DNA of 64,000 nucleotides from Marinobacterium stanieri (lineage in GTDB: Bacteria; Pseudomonadota; Gammaproteobacteria; Pseudomonadales; Balneatricaceae): NCBI RefSeq assembly GCF_900155945.1, contig NZ_FTMN01000005.1, positions 124,001-188,000 on the forward strand, in the 5' to 3' direction. Below, in pieces: positions 55,684 through 64,000 of the stretch (position 1 is its first letter; each line of letters opens with the position of its first letter). The position numbers and the translations under genes are program-made. The notes under the pieces were generated by a model. That model worked only from the letters and a program-made list of their open reading frames with translations, ran no database searches and was not told the DNA's origin.

Positions 55684-56982
55684 TTAGCCGTTCTGACGCT
55701 CGAACTTGCGCAGCAGCTTGTTGCCACGCTCTACCGCACGGTTCAGGGCGGCTTCGGCGCTGTCCTTGCCGGACCAGACGTTTTCCAGTTCTTCGTTGAT
55801 GATGTCGCGAATCTGCACGAAGTTACCCAGACGCAGGCCCTTGGAGTTGGCGGTCGGCTCAACCGAGGTCATCTGAGTGATTGCCACATCGGTACCCGGG
55901 TTCTGGTTGTAGAAGCCCTGTTTGCGGGTCAGATCAGCGGCTGCGTGGGTGATCGGCAGATAGCCGGTGAACTGGTGCCAGTCGGCCTGGATTTCCGGGG
56001 AAGACAGGAAACTGTAGAAACGCGCTACACCTTTGTAGTCAGCCTTGTCGTGACCCTGCAGCGTCCAGAGGGTGGCGCCACCGATGATGCTGTTCTGCGG
56101 CTGCTGGATCGCTTCACCCCAGTTGGGCAGCTGCGCCACGCCGAACTCGAAGCCCTTGGCGTTGTTTTTCACACCCGCGTAAGAGGCGGAGGAGTTCATG
56201 TACATGGCACATTCGCCGCTGTAGAACTTGGGTGCGCTGTCAGAACGGCGACCGCCATAGCTGAAGATGCCTTCTTTCTGCCAGTCGGCCAGCTGCTGAA
56301 CGTGTTTGACGTGCAGCGGGCTGTTGAACGCCAGCTCGGTGTCCAGACCGGCAAAGCCGTTGTTTTCCGTGGCGAAAGGCACGTTGTGACGGGCGCTGAA
56401 GTTCTCCAGCTGCACCCAGGACTGCCAACCGGTAGTGAAACCACATTCGTAACCGGCATCCAGCAGCTTACGGCCAGCTTCGCCCATCTCTTCCCAGGTT
56501 TTGGGCGGCTCGACACCAGCCTTGGCCAGGGCATCCTTGTTGTAGTAAAGCACCGGGGTGGAGCTGTTGAACGGCATGGACAGCATCTTGCCGTCGTTGC
56601 TGGTGTAGTAGCCGGTCACGGTAGACAGGTAGTCGGACGGATCAAACGCCTGGCCGGTATCTTCCATCAGCTGATACACCGGATAAACCGCACCTTCAGC
56701 GGCCATCATGGTGGCGGTGCCCACTTCGAATACCTGCACGATGTGCGGCTGTTCCTTCGCGCGGAAGGCTGAAATCGCCGCCGTCATGGTCTCGGTGTAG
56801 TTACCCTTGAACACGGGGACAACCTGATAGTCATCCTGGCTGGCGTTGAACTTGTCAGCGATCTCGTTGACCTTTTCGCCCAGCTCGCCGCCCATGGCAT
56901 GCCACCACTGAATCTCGGTTGCTGCCTGTACCTGTGCTGCCATCACTGACAGTGCCAGTGTTCCCAATGTCTTGCGCAACAT
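55684..56982 (-). CDS. ugpB: sn-Glycerol-3-phosphate-binding periplasmic protein
   Basis: A 432-aa solute-binding protein with signal peptide (about residues 1-20, ending VQAA). The mature sequence matches the UgpB pattern closely: IQWWHAMGGELGEKVNEIAD, FKGNYTETMTAAISAFRA, QVFEVGTATMMAAEG, FNSSTPVLYYNKDALAKAG, WQSWVQLENFSARHN and IIGGATLWTLQG. It captures sn-glycerol-3-phosphate or glycerophosphocholine for UgpAEC. I chose ATG 56982 (GGAG upstream); 28 further residues before it are not family-like. It is the first gene of the operon. Confidence 0.95.
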   Translation of the reverse strand: MLRKTLGTLALSVMAAQVQAATEIQWWHAMGGELGEKVNEIADKFNASQDDYQVVPVFKGNYTETMTAAISAFRAKEQPHIVQVFEVGTATMMAAEGAVYPVYQLMEDTGQAFDPSDYLSTVTGYYTSNDGKMLSMPFNSSTPVLYYNKDALAKAGVEPPKTWEEMGEAGRKLLDAGYECGFTTGWQSWVQLENFSARHNVPFATENNGFAGLDTELAFNSPLHVKHVQQLADWQKEGIFSYGGRRSDSAPKFYSGECAMYMNSSASYAGVKNNAKGFEFGVAQLPNWGEAIQQPQNSIIGGATLWTLQGHDKADYKGVARFYSFLSSPEIQADWHQFTGYLPITHAAADLTRKQGFYNQNPGTDVAITQMTSVEPTANSKGLRLGNFVQIRDIINEELENVWSGKDSAEAALNRAVERGNKLLRKFERQNG

Positions 56983-57073
56983 GATTTGCTCCATCACTTG
57001 TTTGGTAACCGTAGTGAAGGGCGAGCAACTGCCGGCACCGCCCGATTCCGAAGAGCATTGCAACAAAGGGATG

Positions 57074-57107
57074 TTTCATTTGATTGTCAGTCTGCTTTCA
57101 AATGAAA
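57074..57107. promoter_or_regulatory. Inverted repeat upstream of ugpB, candidate DeoR-type operator
   Basis: TTTCATTTGA (57074-57083) and TCAAATGAAA (57098-57107) are perfect 10-bp inverted arms with a 14-nt spacer, about 92-125 nt upstream of ugpB. The arms resemble DeoR-family sites. A perfect Pho half-box CTGTCAC lies just beyond (57123-57117, minus strand), but its second half is poor. Confidence 0.5.
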
Positions 57108-57108
57108 G

Positions 57109-57975
57109 TCATTCTGGTGACAGCGGGTTTAAAGTGAAACCTTTGGCAGGTGAGGTGAGCCTGTCCAGCTGGCCCAGCGTGGCCTGCAAAACCGGCGCGA
57201 TAGGGGCATCCAGCTTAAGGTTAAGCAGTTCATCGGCGCGGGTTTTTCCGAGGGTAAGGGCCGCAATAGGCTTGTTCCACTCATTGGCGCGGCGGCAGAA
57301 CCGGAAGCCGGAGTAGACCATCAGCGAGGAGCCGATCACCAGCAGGGCGTCGGCCCGCTGCAGCGCATCCAGAGCATCCAGAACCCGTTGTTTGGGCACG
57401 TTATCGCCAAAAAACACCACATCGGGCTTCAGAATGCCGCCGCATTGGGGACAGTCGGGAATCTGAAAACCACTGAAATCCACTTCCAGGTCGGCATCGC
57501 CATCGGGGGCGGTGTCAGCGGTAAAGCGGGTGAAGGCTGGATTCAGCTCGGCACTGCGTTGATGCACTTCATCCCGACTGCAGCCGAAATCACAGCTCAT
57601 GCAGATGACCCGATCAGAGCGGCCGTGCAGATCGATCACCTTCTGACTGCCTGCACTCTGGTGCAGACCATCCACATTCTGGGTCACTAGCAACTCCACA
57701 TGGCCTCGTGTCTCCAGCTCCGCCAGTGCTTCATGGGCCTGGTTCGGGCGAGCATCGCGCATCACGGGCCAGCCCACCAGAGAGCGACCCCAGTAACGCT
57801 TGCGGGTGTGTTCGCAGCGCATGAAATCCGGGTGCTGCACGGGCTGTTTGCGTTTCCAGTCGCCGTTTTTATCGCGGTAGTCGGGAATGCCGGAGTCGGT
57901 GCTGATACCGGCACCGGTCAGAATCAGGAGGCGTGGGTGGCGCTGGATGAAGTCGCTCAATGCCTGGTGGGACAT
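57109..57975 (-). CDS. NAD-dependent protein deacylase, Sir2 family
   Basis: A 288-aa sirtuin. The NAD-binding LTGAGISTDSGIPDYRD (about residues 19-35) and TQNVDGLHQSAG (about residues 98-109) are intact, with the catalytic His in IDLHGRSDRV. Four Cys in the zinc module (ICMSCDFGC..., DCPQCGG) are present. Class II sirtuin features (GDWKRKQP) fit. It removes acyl groups from lysines using NAD. It is upstream of the ugp operon on the same strand, but no functional link is shown. Confidence 0.92.
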   Translation of the reverse strand: MSHQALSDFIQRHPRLLILTGAGISTDSGIPDYRDKNGDWKRKQPVQHPDFMRCEHTRKRYWGRSLVGWPVMRDARPNQAHEALAELETRGHVELLVTQNVDGLHQSAGSQKVIDLHGRSDRVICMSCDFGCSRDEVHQRSAELNPAFTRFTADTAPDGDADLEVDFSGFQIPDCPQCGGILKPDVVFFGDNVPKQRVLDALDALQRADALLVIGSSLMVYSGFRFCRRANEWNKPIAALTLGKTRADELLNLKLDAPIAPVLQATLGQLDRLTSPAKGFTLNPLSPE

Positions 57976-58074
57976 GGTTGGGTCTCAAGCGGAAAAAGGA
58001 TCTTTCTAGGATACGTCATTGTGCGGGAAATGAATCACGGGGGCCAGAATGGGGGGAGTTGTAGAGTCTGAGTT

Positions 58075-58099
58075 TTCGACCTCGGAGAGGCCTCCCACA
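58075..58099 (-). repeat. REP element copy 5
   Basis: A 25-nt REP unit in minus orientation: head TGTGGGAG, stem GCCTCTCCGAGGTCG, tail AA. It is the same family as the four copies at 4533-4787, over 53 kb away, which supports a genome-wide family. Confidence 0.82.
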
Positions 58100-58211
58100 G
58101 AATGCCTTCATCAAGACTATCCACAGAGAAATTTCAGCGTGGCATGTGGCCTGGATGTCTTCGTGAGTGTGCAAAGGGCTTCTGTTCAGCGCGCATCTGA
58201 GGAATGTTCTA

Positions 58212-58245
58212 TTGATTATCTAAATGATAACAATTAGCATTAATA
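58212..58245 (+). promoter_or_regulatory. Fur-box-like sequence upstream of the siderophore receptor
   Basis: An AT-rich array with TGATTATC and AATGATAACAATTAGCATT, resembling overlapping NAT(A/T)AT hexamers of the Fur box (about 11 of 19 identities over the core). It lies about 120 nt upstream of a TonB-dependent receptor, where iron repression by Fur is expected. Confidence 0.6.
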
Positions 58246-58364
58246 TTAAGTGTTTGGTGCTTTGACCCCTTCCAGAGCACCGCACGCTCTCACTGTACTC
58301 AAGAAGCCCTCTGCCTTAAGGCCAAACAAAGGGCCAACACACATTCTTACAGGGATAAGACAAG

Positions 58365-60275
58365 ATGCATCCTTCGAAGCCGATTCGGGCATTTGCCCTT
58401 TCTACGCTTTCTGCCGGGTTGATGCTGGCGCACCCATCTGCATTTGCCGCGACTCAGGAAATGGACACGGTCGTCATCAGTGCCTCGGGTACCGAACATA
58501 CCCAGATGACCGCACCGGCCTTTACCACCGTGATCGATGCCGATGCGCTGCGCGACAATCCGACCGAAAGCGTAGCCGATCTGGTCAGCCGCAGTGCCGG
58601 TGTGATCAACACCACCGACAGCGCCGGCCGTGATGAAGTGCGCATGCGCGGTCTGGATGCCGGCTATACCCTGATTCTGGTGGATGGCCGCCGCATCTCC
58701 TCCGGCAATGCCCTCTGGCGTGGCGGTGACTTCGACTTCAGCGCGGTGCCGCGTGCCAGTATCGAGCGGATCGAAATTGTGCGTGGTCCCATGTCGTCGC
58801 TTTATGGGGCTGATGCCATGGGCGGTGTCATCAATATCATCACCAAGAAGGGGGCGCAGGATTGGGCCACCAATGTGGACGTGGTCTACGAGCACATCAC
58901 CGAGGGTGAAGAGGGTGACCAGTTCCGTACCAACCTCTCCACCGCCGGTTCACTGACGGACAACCTCTACCTGCGCCTCAGCGGTGAGTTCTACAACCGT
59001 GACGCCTGGTATATCAACGACGCCGATACGGTGCCGGAACGTGAAGAGAAGGAAGCGCGAAACTTCTCCGGCTCGCTGAGCTGGGATCTGGATGAGCGTC
59101 AGACCCTGAATGCGGATCTGATGATCAACCAGGATGAGCGTCCTTACGACAACTATGCCAGTGGCTCCTATCGTGAGCAGGAGATCGAGCGCACTACCTA
59201 CGCCCTGAGCCACGAGGGTAACTGGGATTGGGGCCGTACCCTGCTCAGCGCCAATTATGAAGATGGCGAGATCGACGACTACAACAGCCGCTATCCGGAC
59301 CCCAAGCAGCGCAACCTGGAAGAGACCAACCTGACGCTGTCCGGTAGTGCCGGCATGAATCTGGGCATCCACGGCCTGAGTATGGGCTACGAATACCGCA
59401 ATCAGGAAGTCAGTGACAAGGTTGCCTTTACCCAGTCCGGCAGCAGCGATGCCAGCCAGCAGGCCCTGTTTATGCAGGATGAAATGCAGTTGACCGACAA
59501 GTTGCGCCTGACCCTGGGTGGCCGCTATGAAGACCACGATGACTTCGACGGTGAGTTCACCCCGCGTGGTTACCTGGTGTATGAGCTGAACAACGCCGTC
59601 TCCATCAAGGGTGGTGTCAGCAAGGCGTACAAGGCACCGCGTCCGCACCAGATTATCGAGGAATACCAGATCGTCAGCTGTGGCGGTTCCTGCTTTATCC
59701 CGGGTAACCCGGACCTGACGCCGGAAACCAGCGTCAACTATGAGCTGGGTGTGGAAACCCGTGCTGATGATTGGCGCATGTCTGCAGTGGTGTTCCGCAA
59801 TGATGTGGAAGACATGATCACCGCTACCTACGATGCCGCGACTCAATCCCGTGCCTGGGTCAACCTGAATGAGGTTCAGGTCACCGGTCTGGAGGTGGAA
59901 GGTCAGGTTGATCTGAACCACGCCTTGAGCCTGGATGCGGCCTACACCTACATGGATACCGAAGAGAACGGCGATGCCGAGCTGGCCTTCCGCCCGCGCC
60001 ACAAATTGAACGCCGGCTTGAACTGGCAGGCCATCGCCGATACCGGCTTGCGTCTGGGTGTGGATTACTTTGGTGAGCAGAAAAACTGGGATAACGAAGC
60101 CCAGTCGGCCTATACCCTGGTGAGCCTTGCGGCCAACTCCCGTGTCACACCGGATCTGACCCTGCGTGGCGGTATCAACAACCTCACCGACGTGGACCTG
60201 AATGACGACGATGATGACTACTACAGCAATGTGGTCGGTCGCAGCGTCTACGTGGGCCTGAGCTACGATTTCTGA
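58365..60275 (+). CDS. TonB-dependent catecholate siderophore receptor
   Basis: A 636-aa outer-membrane receptor. Signal peptide to about residue 29 (AFAA), TonB box region EMDTVVISASG, plug domain (about residues 45-160, including AGRDEVRMRGLDAGYTLILV and RIEIVRGPMSSLYGADAMGG), then a beta-barrel ending in the aromatic terminus GLSYDF. It fits the FepA/CirA/IroN group that imports ferric catecholates. A Cys pair SCGGSCF (about residue 440) also occurs in this group. A downstream periplasmic esterase supports a catecholate substrate. AGGGATAAG precedes ATG 58365. TonB family energy coupling is required. Confidence 0.9.
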   Translation: MHPSKPIRAFALSTLSAGLMLAHPSAFAATQEMDTVVISASGTEHTQMTAPAFTTVIDADALRDNPTESVADLVSRSAGVINTTDSAGRDEVRMRGLDAGYTLILVDGRRISSGNALWRGGDFDFSAVPRASIERIEIVRGPMSSLYGADAMGGVINIITKKGAQDWATNVDVVYEHITEGEEGDQFRTNLSTAGSLTDNLYLRLSGEFYNRDAWYINDADTVPEREEKEARNFSGSLSWDLDERQTLNADLMINQDERPYDNYASGSYREQEIERTTYALSHEGNWDWGRTLLSANYEDGEIDDYNSRYPDPKQRNLEETNLTLSGSAGMNLGIHGLSMGYEYRNQEVSDKVAFTQSGSSDASQQALFMQDEMQLTDKLRLTLGGRYEDHDDFDGEFTPRGYLVYELNNAVSIKGGVSKAYKAPRPHQIIEEYQIVSCGGSCFIPGNPDLTPETSVNYELGVETRADDWRMSAVVFRNDVEDMITATYDAATQSRAWVNLNEVQVTGLEVEGQVDLNHALSLDAAYTYMDTEENGDAELAFRPRHKLNAGLNWQAIADTGLRLGVDYFGEQKNWDNEAQSAYTLVSLAANSRVTPDLTLRGGINNLTDVDLNDDDDDYYSNVVGRSVYVGLSYDF

Positions 60276-60292
60276 TTATTTGTCTCTCCCCG

Positions 60293-60329
60293 GGGCGGTG
60301 TTCCTGTTAACTGGGCACCGCCCTTTTTT
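60293..60329 (+). terminator. Terminator between receptor and esterase
   Basis: GGGCGGTG (60293-60300) and CACCGCCC (60316-60323) pair perfectly, followed by TTTTTT (60324-60329). It lies 17 nt after the receptor stop. The U-tract directly abuts the possible esterase start, so read-through would set esterase expression. Confidence 0.9.
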
Positions 60330-60341
60330 ATGAGTGAACCT

Positions 60342-61937
60342 ATGTTGAAAAGGATGAATAGGCTGGCGCTGGCCGTGGCAGGTACCGCGCTGGTGACAAC
60401 GGCTGCATGGGCGCTGCCGCTGCAGCAAACGCTGTCCCTGCCGGCCGGCGAAACACGGGTGGTGGACCTGGATTTGGCACAGGGGGATTACCTGCGCGGG
60501 CAACTCAGTGGCAACGGCCCGGTCAAGGCACTGCTGGTCGATGCCGAAGGCGCGCCGGTACGCCACCTGACTCGCACCGGTGATGTGGATGCACGGGTGG
60601 CCTTTCGTGCGCCTCAGGGGCAAGCCTATCAGCTGGTATTGAGTGCCGGTAATGCACCCGTGCAACTGTCGCTGGCGCTGGAAAAGGCACCCTTGTTGGC
60701 ACCGGGGGAGGTGAATACGCCCGAGATGGACAGCCCTCAGGTACGCCGGGCATTGGCTGCATTGAAAGCAGGGCAGAGTGTCGATGAGGTCTGGTCTGGA
60801 TTGACGGCCTCAGGCACTCCCCTGATCGAATGGCCGCAGGATGTGCCTGAGGCAGAATTGGCTGCGAATGAACGTCTGGTCACCTTCCTTTGGCGCGGTG
60901 CCCGTGAGCGGGTATTGATGCTGGGCGCACCGGGTTATGAACATGATCCGCTGTTTCGCCTGGGTAACTCGGATATCTGGTTTCGCAGCTATCGCCTGCC
61001 CAGTGATACGCGCATGAGCTACAAGCTGGCGCCGGATGTGCCGCAGGTGGCGGGGACGGAGCGCGAGCAGCGGGTCGCCATTATGGCGACAGCACAAAGA
61101 GATCCGCTGAATCCGAATCAGTGGTCGCCGGATGGTCTGAATGATCGCTATAACCTCAACTCCATTCTGGAGCTGGATCAGGCACCTTCCGACCAGCTGC
61201 TCAAGGGGGATCGACCGCTGCCAAATGCCCGGCACTACCGCTTGAGCAGTGAGCGTTTGGGCAGTACCCGTGATGTGGATATCTGGCTGCCCGAAGGCGT
61301 TGAAGCGGGGTCGGGTGATCAGGTGCCGCTGGCCATTTTCTTCGATGGTGCTGAATACCAGTCCCGTATCCCCACGCCCCGTATTCTGGCGAATTTGATC
61401 GAGTCAGGTCAGATACCGCCCACCGCAGCGGTCTTTGTCAGTAACCCCAGTCGTGCAGCACGGCGTACGGAGCTGCCCTGCAACGCAGACTTTGCTGACT
61501 TCATGGCAGAGGAGCTGCTGCCTTTTGTTGTGGATAAAACCGCTTTGCGTTTCTCTGGGGATAAAACCCTCTTGGCCGGTGCCAGTTTCGGTGGTTTGGC
61601 ATCTGCCTGCACGGCCTACCGTTATCCACAACACTTTGGCCTGGTGCTGAGCCAGTCAGGGTCGTTCTGGTGGAGCCCGACGGATGCGGAACGTCCTGAA
61701 TGGCTCAATGCGCAGTTGGCCAAGTCCGAGCTTTTGCCTATCCGTTTCTACCTCAGTGCCGGTCGTTTCGAAACCGATTTTGGCGAAAGCGGTATTCTCA
61801 ATGCCAACCGCCAGCTGGAGCAGATCCTGCAGATAAAAGGCTATCCGGTGAAACTGGAAGAGTTCAGCGCTGGCCATGACTACTTCCACTGGCGTGCCAC
61901 CCTGGGACGGGGGCTGGTACATCTGCTGGGTGACTGA
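60342..61937 (+). CDS. Periplasmic ferric-catecholate (enterobactin-type) esterase
   Basis: A 531-aa esterase with an N-terminal signal peptide (about residues 1-24, ending AWA), a middle beta domain with WFRSYRLPSDTRMSYKL, and a C-terminal alpha/beta-hydrolase domain. The nucleophile Ser is in LLAGASFGGLASAC (about residue 416) and the likely catalytic His is in FSAGHDYFHWR. Enterochelin esterases of this type (Fes/PfeE-like) cleave the siderophore to release iron; the signal peptide implies periplasmic action as in PfeE. The start codon is uncertain: ATG 60330, 60342 or 60354 are all possible. It lies after a terminator. Confidence 0.85.
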   Translation: MLKRMNRLALAVAGTALVTTAAWALPLQQTLSLPAGETRVVDLDLAQGDYLRGQLSGNGPVKALLVDAEGAPVRHLTRTGDVDARVAFRAPQGQAYQLVLSAGNAPVQLSLALEKAPLLAPGEVNTPEMDSPQVRRALAALKAGQSVDEVWSGLTASGTPLIEWPQDVPEAELAANERLVTFLWRGARERVLMLGAPGYEHDPLFRLGNSDIWFRSYRLPSDTRMSYKLAPDVPQVAGTEREQRVAIMATAQRDPLNPNQWSPDGLNDRYNLNSILELDQAPSDQLLKGDRPLPNARHYRLSSERLGSTRDVDIWLPEGVEAGSGDQVPLAIFFDGAEYQSRIPTPRILANLIESGQIPPTAAVFVSNPSRAARRTELPCNADFADFMAEELLPFVVDKTALRFSGDKTLLAGASFGGLASACTAYRYPQHFGLVLSQSGSFWWSPTDAERPEWLNAQLAKSELLPIRFYLSAGRFETDFGESGILNANRQLEQILQIKGYPVKLEEFSAGHDYFHWRATLGRGLVHLLGD

Positions 61938-61960
61938 CCACCGGGCAGTTGATTGCAGTA

Positions 61961-62857
61961 TCAGGCTGGAGGCTGATTGTACTGGCGTGCCAGCTCCACA
62001 AAGGCGTGCAGGTAATCCACCTGCACGTCGTCCTTGCGCAGGCCCAGAAAGATCTGCTTATCCACACCGGTTTCGCCTAGTCGCAGGGGGTGCAGCGGCA
62101 GGCGTTGCTGATATTCCTCCACCAGCCAGCGGGGCAGGGCGGCGACGCCACGTCCGGCGGCGACCATCTGCAGCATGATATCCGTGGTTTCAATCTGCTT
62201 GTGCCGCAACGGGCTACAGCCTGCAGGGGTCAGAAAGCGGTTGAAGATATCCAGCCGGTCAGGCTCCACGGGGTAAGTGATCAGGGTTTCGGGAACCAGT
62301 TGCTCGGGCTCCACTCGTGTCTGACCAAACAGGGCATGCTCGGGGCCGACGACCAGCACCTGTTCGTAATCGAACACCGGCTCGAATACCAGGCCGCTGC
62401 GATGCAGGGGGTCCGGTGTCACCAGCAGGTCGATCTCATGGCCGTACAGAGCGCCCATGCCGCCGAACTGGAATTTCTGCCGCACATCTACATCCACGCC
62501 CGGCCAGAGTTTCAGGTAGGGGCTGACCACTTTCAGCAGCCACTGGTAGCAGGGGTGACACTCCATGCCGATGCGCAGGGTGCCACGCTGACCGCTGGCA
62601 AACTGCTGCATCAGATCTTCTGCATGCTCAAACTGCGGCAGCAGCCGTTCAGCCAGTTTTAACAGATATTCACCGGCCTGGGTCAGGCGCAGGCGGCGGC
62701 CTTCCTTCTGCCAGATCGGCGTGCCCAGCTGTTGTTCCAGCTTGCGCACCGAGTGGCTCAGTGCCGATTGTGTCAGACAGAGAGTGTCGGCGGCGGCGGT
62801 GAGAGAACCCTGCTGGTCGACGGCGCGCAGGATCATCAGGTGGTGGCGTTCAAGCAT
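61961..62857 (-). CDS. metR: Methionine biosynthesis regulator MetR (LysR family)
   Basis: A 298-aa LysR regulator with an N-terminal HTH (ILRAVDQQGSLTAAADTL, LTQSALSHSVRKLEQQLG) and a co-inducer domain with MECHPCYQWLL (about residue 99), typical of MetR, which binds homocysteine. MetR activates metE and related genes. It is divergent from metE with an inverted repeat between them, the conserved metR-metE arrangement. Length is normal. Confidence 0.94.
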   Translation of the reverse strand: MLERHHLMILRAVDQQGSLTAAADTLCLTQSALSHSVRKLEQQLGTPIWQKEGRRLRLTQAGEYLLKLAERLLPQFEHAEDLMQQFASGQRGTLRIGMECHPCYQWLLKVVSPYLKLWPGVDVDVRQKFQFGGMGALYGHEIDLLVTPDPLHRSGLVFEPVFDYEQVLVVGPEHALFGQTRVEPEQLVPETLITYPVEPDRLDIFNRFLTPAGCSPLRHKQIETTDIMLQMVAAGRGVAALPRWLVEEYQQRLPLHPLRLGETGVDKQIFLGLRKDDVQVDYLHAFVELARQYNQPPA

Positions 62858-62884
62858 ATCAATCCATGATTTGAGCTAATTGGT

Positions 62885-62913
62885 TGATGAGATAATGCCA
62901 TTATTTTTCATCA
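62885..62913. promoter_or_regulatory. Candidate MetR operator between metR and metE
   Basis: An inverted repeat with outer arms TGATGA (62885-62890) and TCATCA (62908-62913) and inner arms ATAAT (62892-62896) and ATTAT (62900-62904) about a GCC centre. It lies 47-75 nt upstream of metE and 28-56 nt upstream of metR, as expected for MetR autoregulation and metE activation. Confidence 0.55.
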
Positions 62914-62959
62914 TTCATAAGGGCTAGCATCTCTCTTGAATTGAATCATGGAGAGAGTC

Positions 62960-64000
62960 ATGCGCCGTCCCACAGAACACAAAACCCTGCTGCATAACCT
63001 TGGTTTCCCGCGTATCGGGGCTCGTCGTGAACTGAAATTTGCCCAGGAAGCTTTCTGGAAAGGTGAGGCGACCGAGGCGGCGCTGCTTGGCACGGCAGCC
63101 GATCTGCGTCAGCAGAACTGGCAGCGTCAAGCCGGGCTGGATTTCGTGCCGGTGGGGGACTTCTCTCTGTATGACCAGGTGCTGGATATGAGCTTTACGC
63201 TGGGTAACCTGCCAGCGCGTATTCAGGGGCTGGAAGGCTCGGAGCTGGACCAGTATTTCCGCGTTGCCCGTGGCCGTTCTGCCAACGATGCCGACGACAA
63301 CGCGGTTCATGCCGGCGAGATGACCAAGTGGTTCGACACCAATTACCACTACATCGTGCCGGAATTCAGTGCCGAAACCTGCTTCAGCCTGAACCCGGCC
63401 CGCCTGCTGACACAGCTGGCCGAAGCCCGTGAGCAGGGCCATAACGCCAAACCGGTGCTGATTGGACCGATTACCTATTTGTTGTTGGGCAAATCCAAGG
63501 ACGAGACCCAGCCTCTGAGCCTGCTGGCACAGTTGCTGCCGGTGTATGCTGAACTGCTCGATCTGCTGGCAGAGCAGGGCGTGGAATGGGTACAAATCGA
63601 CGAACCCGCACTGGTGACGGATCTCTCACCGGAATGGCAGGACGCCTTCCGCACCGCTTACGCGGCATTGTCTGACAGCGGTGTGAAGCTGCTGCTGACG
63701 ACCTACTTCGGTCAACTTGGCGACAACCTGGAACTGGCGTGTAGCCTGCCGGTGGCGGGCTTGCACCTGGATGCCGTGAATGCCCGTGCGGAGGTGGCAT
63801 CGGTCATCCGTCAATTGGCTGCCGACAAGGTGCTGTCGCTGGGGGTGGTGAACGGTCGCAACATCTGGAAAACCGACCTGAGCGCATTGCTGGATTGGCT
63901 GGAACCGGTCGCACAGCAGCTCGGGAAGCGCCTGTGGATCGCGCCGTCCTGCTCCCTGCTGCATGTGCCGGTGGACCTGTCCAGCGAGCAAACGCTGGAT
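62960..64000 (+). CDS. metE: Cobalamin-independent methionine synthase (N-terminal part)
   Basis: The first 347 codons of MetE, truncated by the window end. It transfers a methyl group from methyltetrahydrofolate to homocysteine. The N-terminal pattern [19 protein letters not shown] and [11 protein letters not shown] (about residue 214) are family-typical, as is the [13 protein letters not shown] segment. The catalytic zinc-binding C-terminal domain lies outside the window. ATG 62960 has GGAGAGAG upstream; an in-frame ATG at 62948 would add four residues. It is divergent from metR. Confidence 0.95.
   Translation, partial: MRRPTEHKTLLHNLGFPRIGARRELKFAQEAFWKGEATEAALLGTAADLRQQNWQRQAGLDFVPVGDFSLYDQVLDMSFTLGNLPARIQGLEGSELDQYFRVARGRSANDADDNAVHAGEMTKWFDTNYHYIVPEFSAETCFSLNPARLLTQLAEAREQGHNAKPVLIGPITYLLLGKSKDETQPLSLLAQLLPVYAELLDLLAEQGVEWVQIDEPALVTDLSPEWQDAFRTAYAALSDSGVKLLLTTYFGQLGDNLELACSLPVAGLHLDAVNARAEVASVIRQLAADKVLSLGVVNGRNIWKTDLSALLDWLEPVAQQLGKRLWIAPSCSLLHVPVDLSSEQTLD

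Larger units (their letters stand above)
57976..58364. other. Intergenic region before the siderophore receptor
   Basis: About 390 bp with no gene. It carries one REP copy (58075-58099) and a Fur-box-like stretch (58212-58245), both listed separately. Confidence 0.75.

Overview
This 64 kb window is chromosomal DNA of a gammaproteobacterium, most like the Oceanospirillales/Pseudomonadales (a Marinobacterium- or Nitrincola-type organism). The reasons are the syntenic block rsmE-gshB-tonB-yqgE-ruvX-pyrR-pyrB, the tkt-epd-pgk-fba cluster, glutathione-dependent formaldehyde oxidation next to a LysR regulator, and REP elements headed TGTGGGAG. This is inference from gene content; no species is claimed. 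Both ends cut a gene: pyrB on the left and metE on the right.

Region by region. Positions 1-6.0 kb (minus strand) hold pyrB', pyrR, ruvX, yqgE, a TonB-like gene, gshB, rsmE and metK, with four alternating REP elements between rsmE and metK. From 6.3 to 11.7 kb a plus-strand central-carbon cluster (tkt, epd, pgk, fba) ends at a clear terminator. From 12 to 27.7 kb there is mixed housekeeping content: small envelope proteins, an EamA transporter, a tandem HD/HD-GYP protein, a LysR gene that appears to start at ATC, a dCache chemoreceptor, srkA, a 2OG-Fe(II) oxygenase, a 3D-domain protein, an SDR plus ABC1-kinase pair, yacL, a peroxiredoxin, and fghA/adhC/ridA with a divergent LysR.

The most interesting region is 27.7-35.9 kb. 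Seven minus-strand genes that overlap or almost touch encode a PhoU-like/APH-kinase fusion, an ATP-grasp ligase, an HprK-related kinase, a SixA-NUDIX fusion, a histidine phosphatase, a metallophosphoesterase and an amphi-Trp protein. A CofD-like gene is transcribed divergently. From memory of protein-family names this matches the uncharacterised 'GAK system'. The divergent promoter carries four 11-bp-spaced GTCAT-like units, the geometry of a PhoB (Pho box) array, so phosphate-starvation control is a testable prediction.

Next come ahpF and ahpC, each preceded by an OxyR-like motif. An AT-richer island follows at 38.6-46.5 kb. It carries an MvaI/BcnI-type restriction enzyme, a Dcm methyltransferase and Vsr, plus a three-gene module (GHKL ATPase and two unknown proteins), a decayed second vsr, and a 128-aa gene of unknown function behind a nearly ideal LexA box. 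From 46.7 to 50.5 kb lie small secreted or membrane proteins, a 47-aa cysteine-containing small protein and a 7TM diguanylate cyclase. From 50.5 to 57 kb is a glycerol-3-phosphate/glycerophosphodiester operon (ugpB-A-E-C-ugpQ-deoR-HAD) with a candidate operator. A sirtuin, a Fur-box-preceded catecholate siderophore receptor with a periplasmic esterase, and the metR/metE pair close the window.

I saw no rRNA genes, tRNA genes, insertion sequences or CRISPR arrays.
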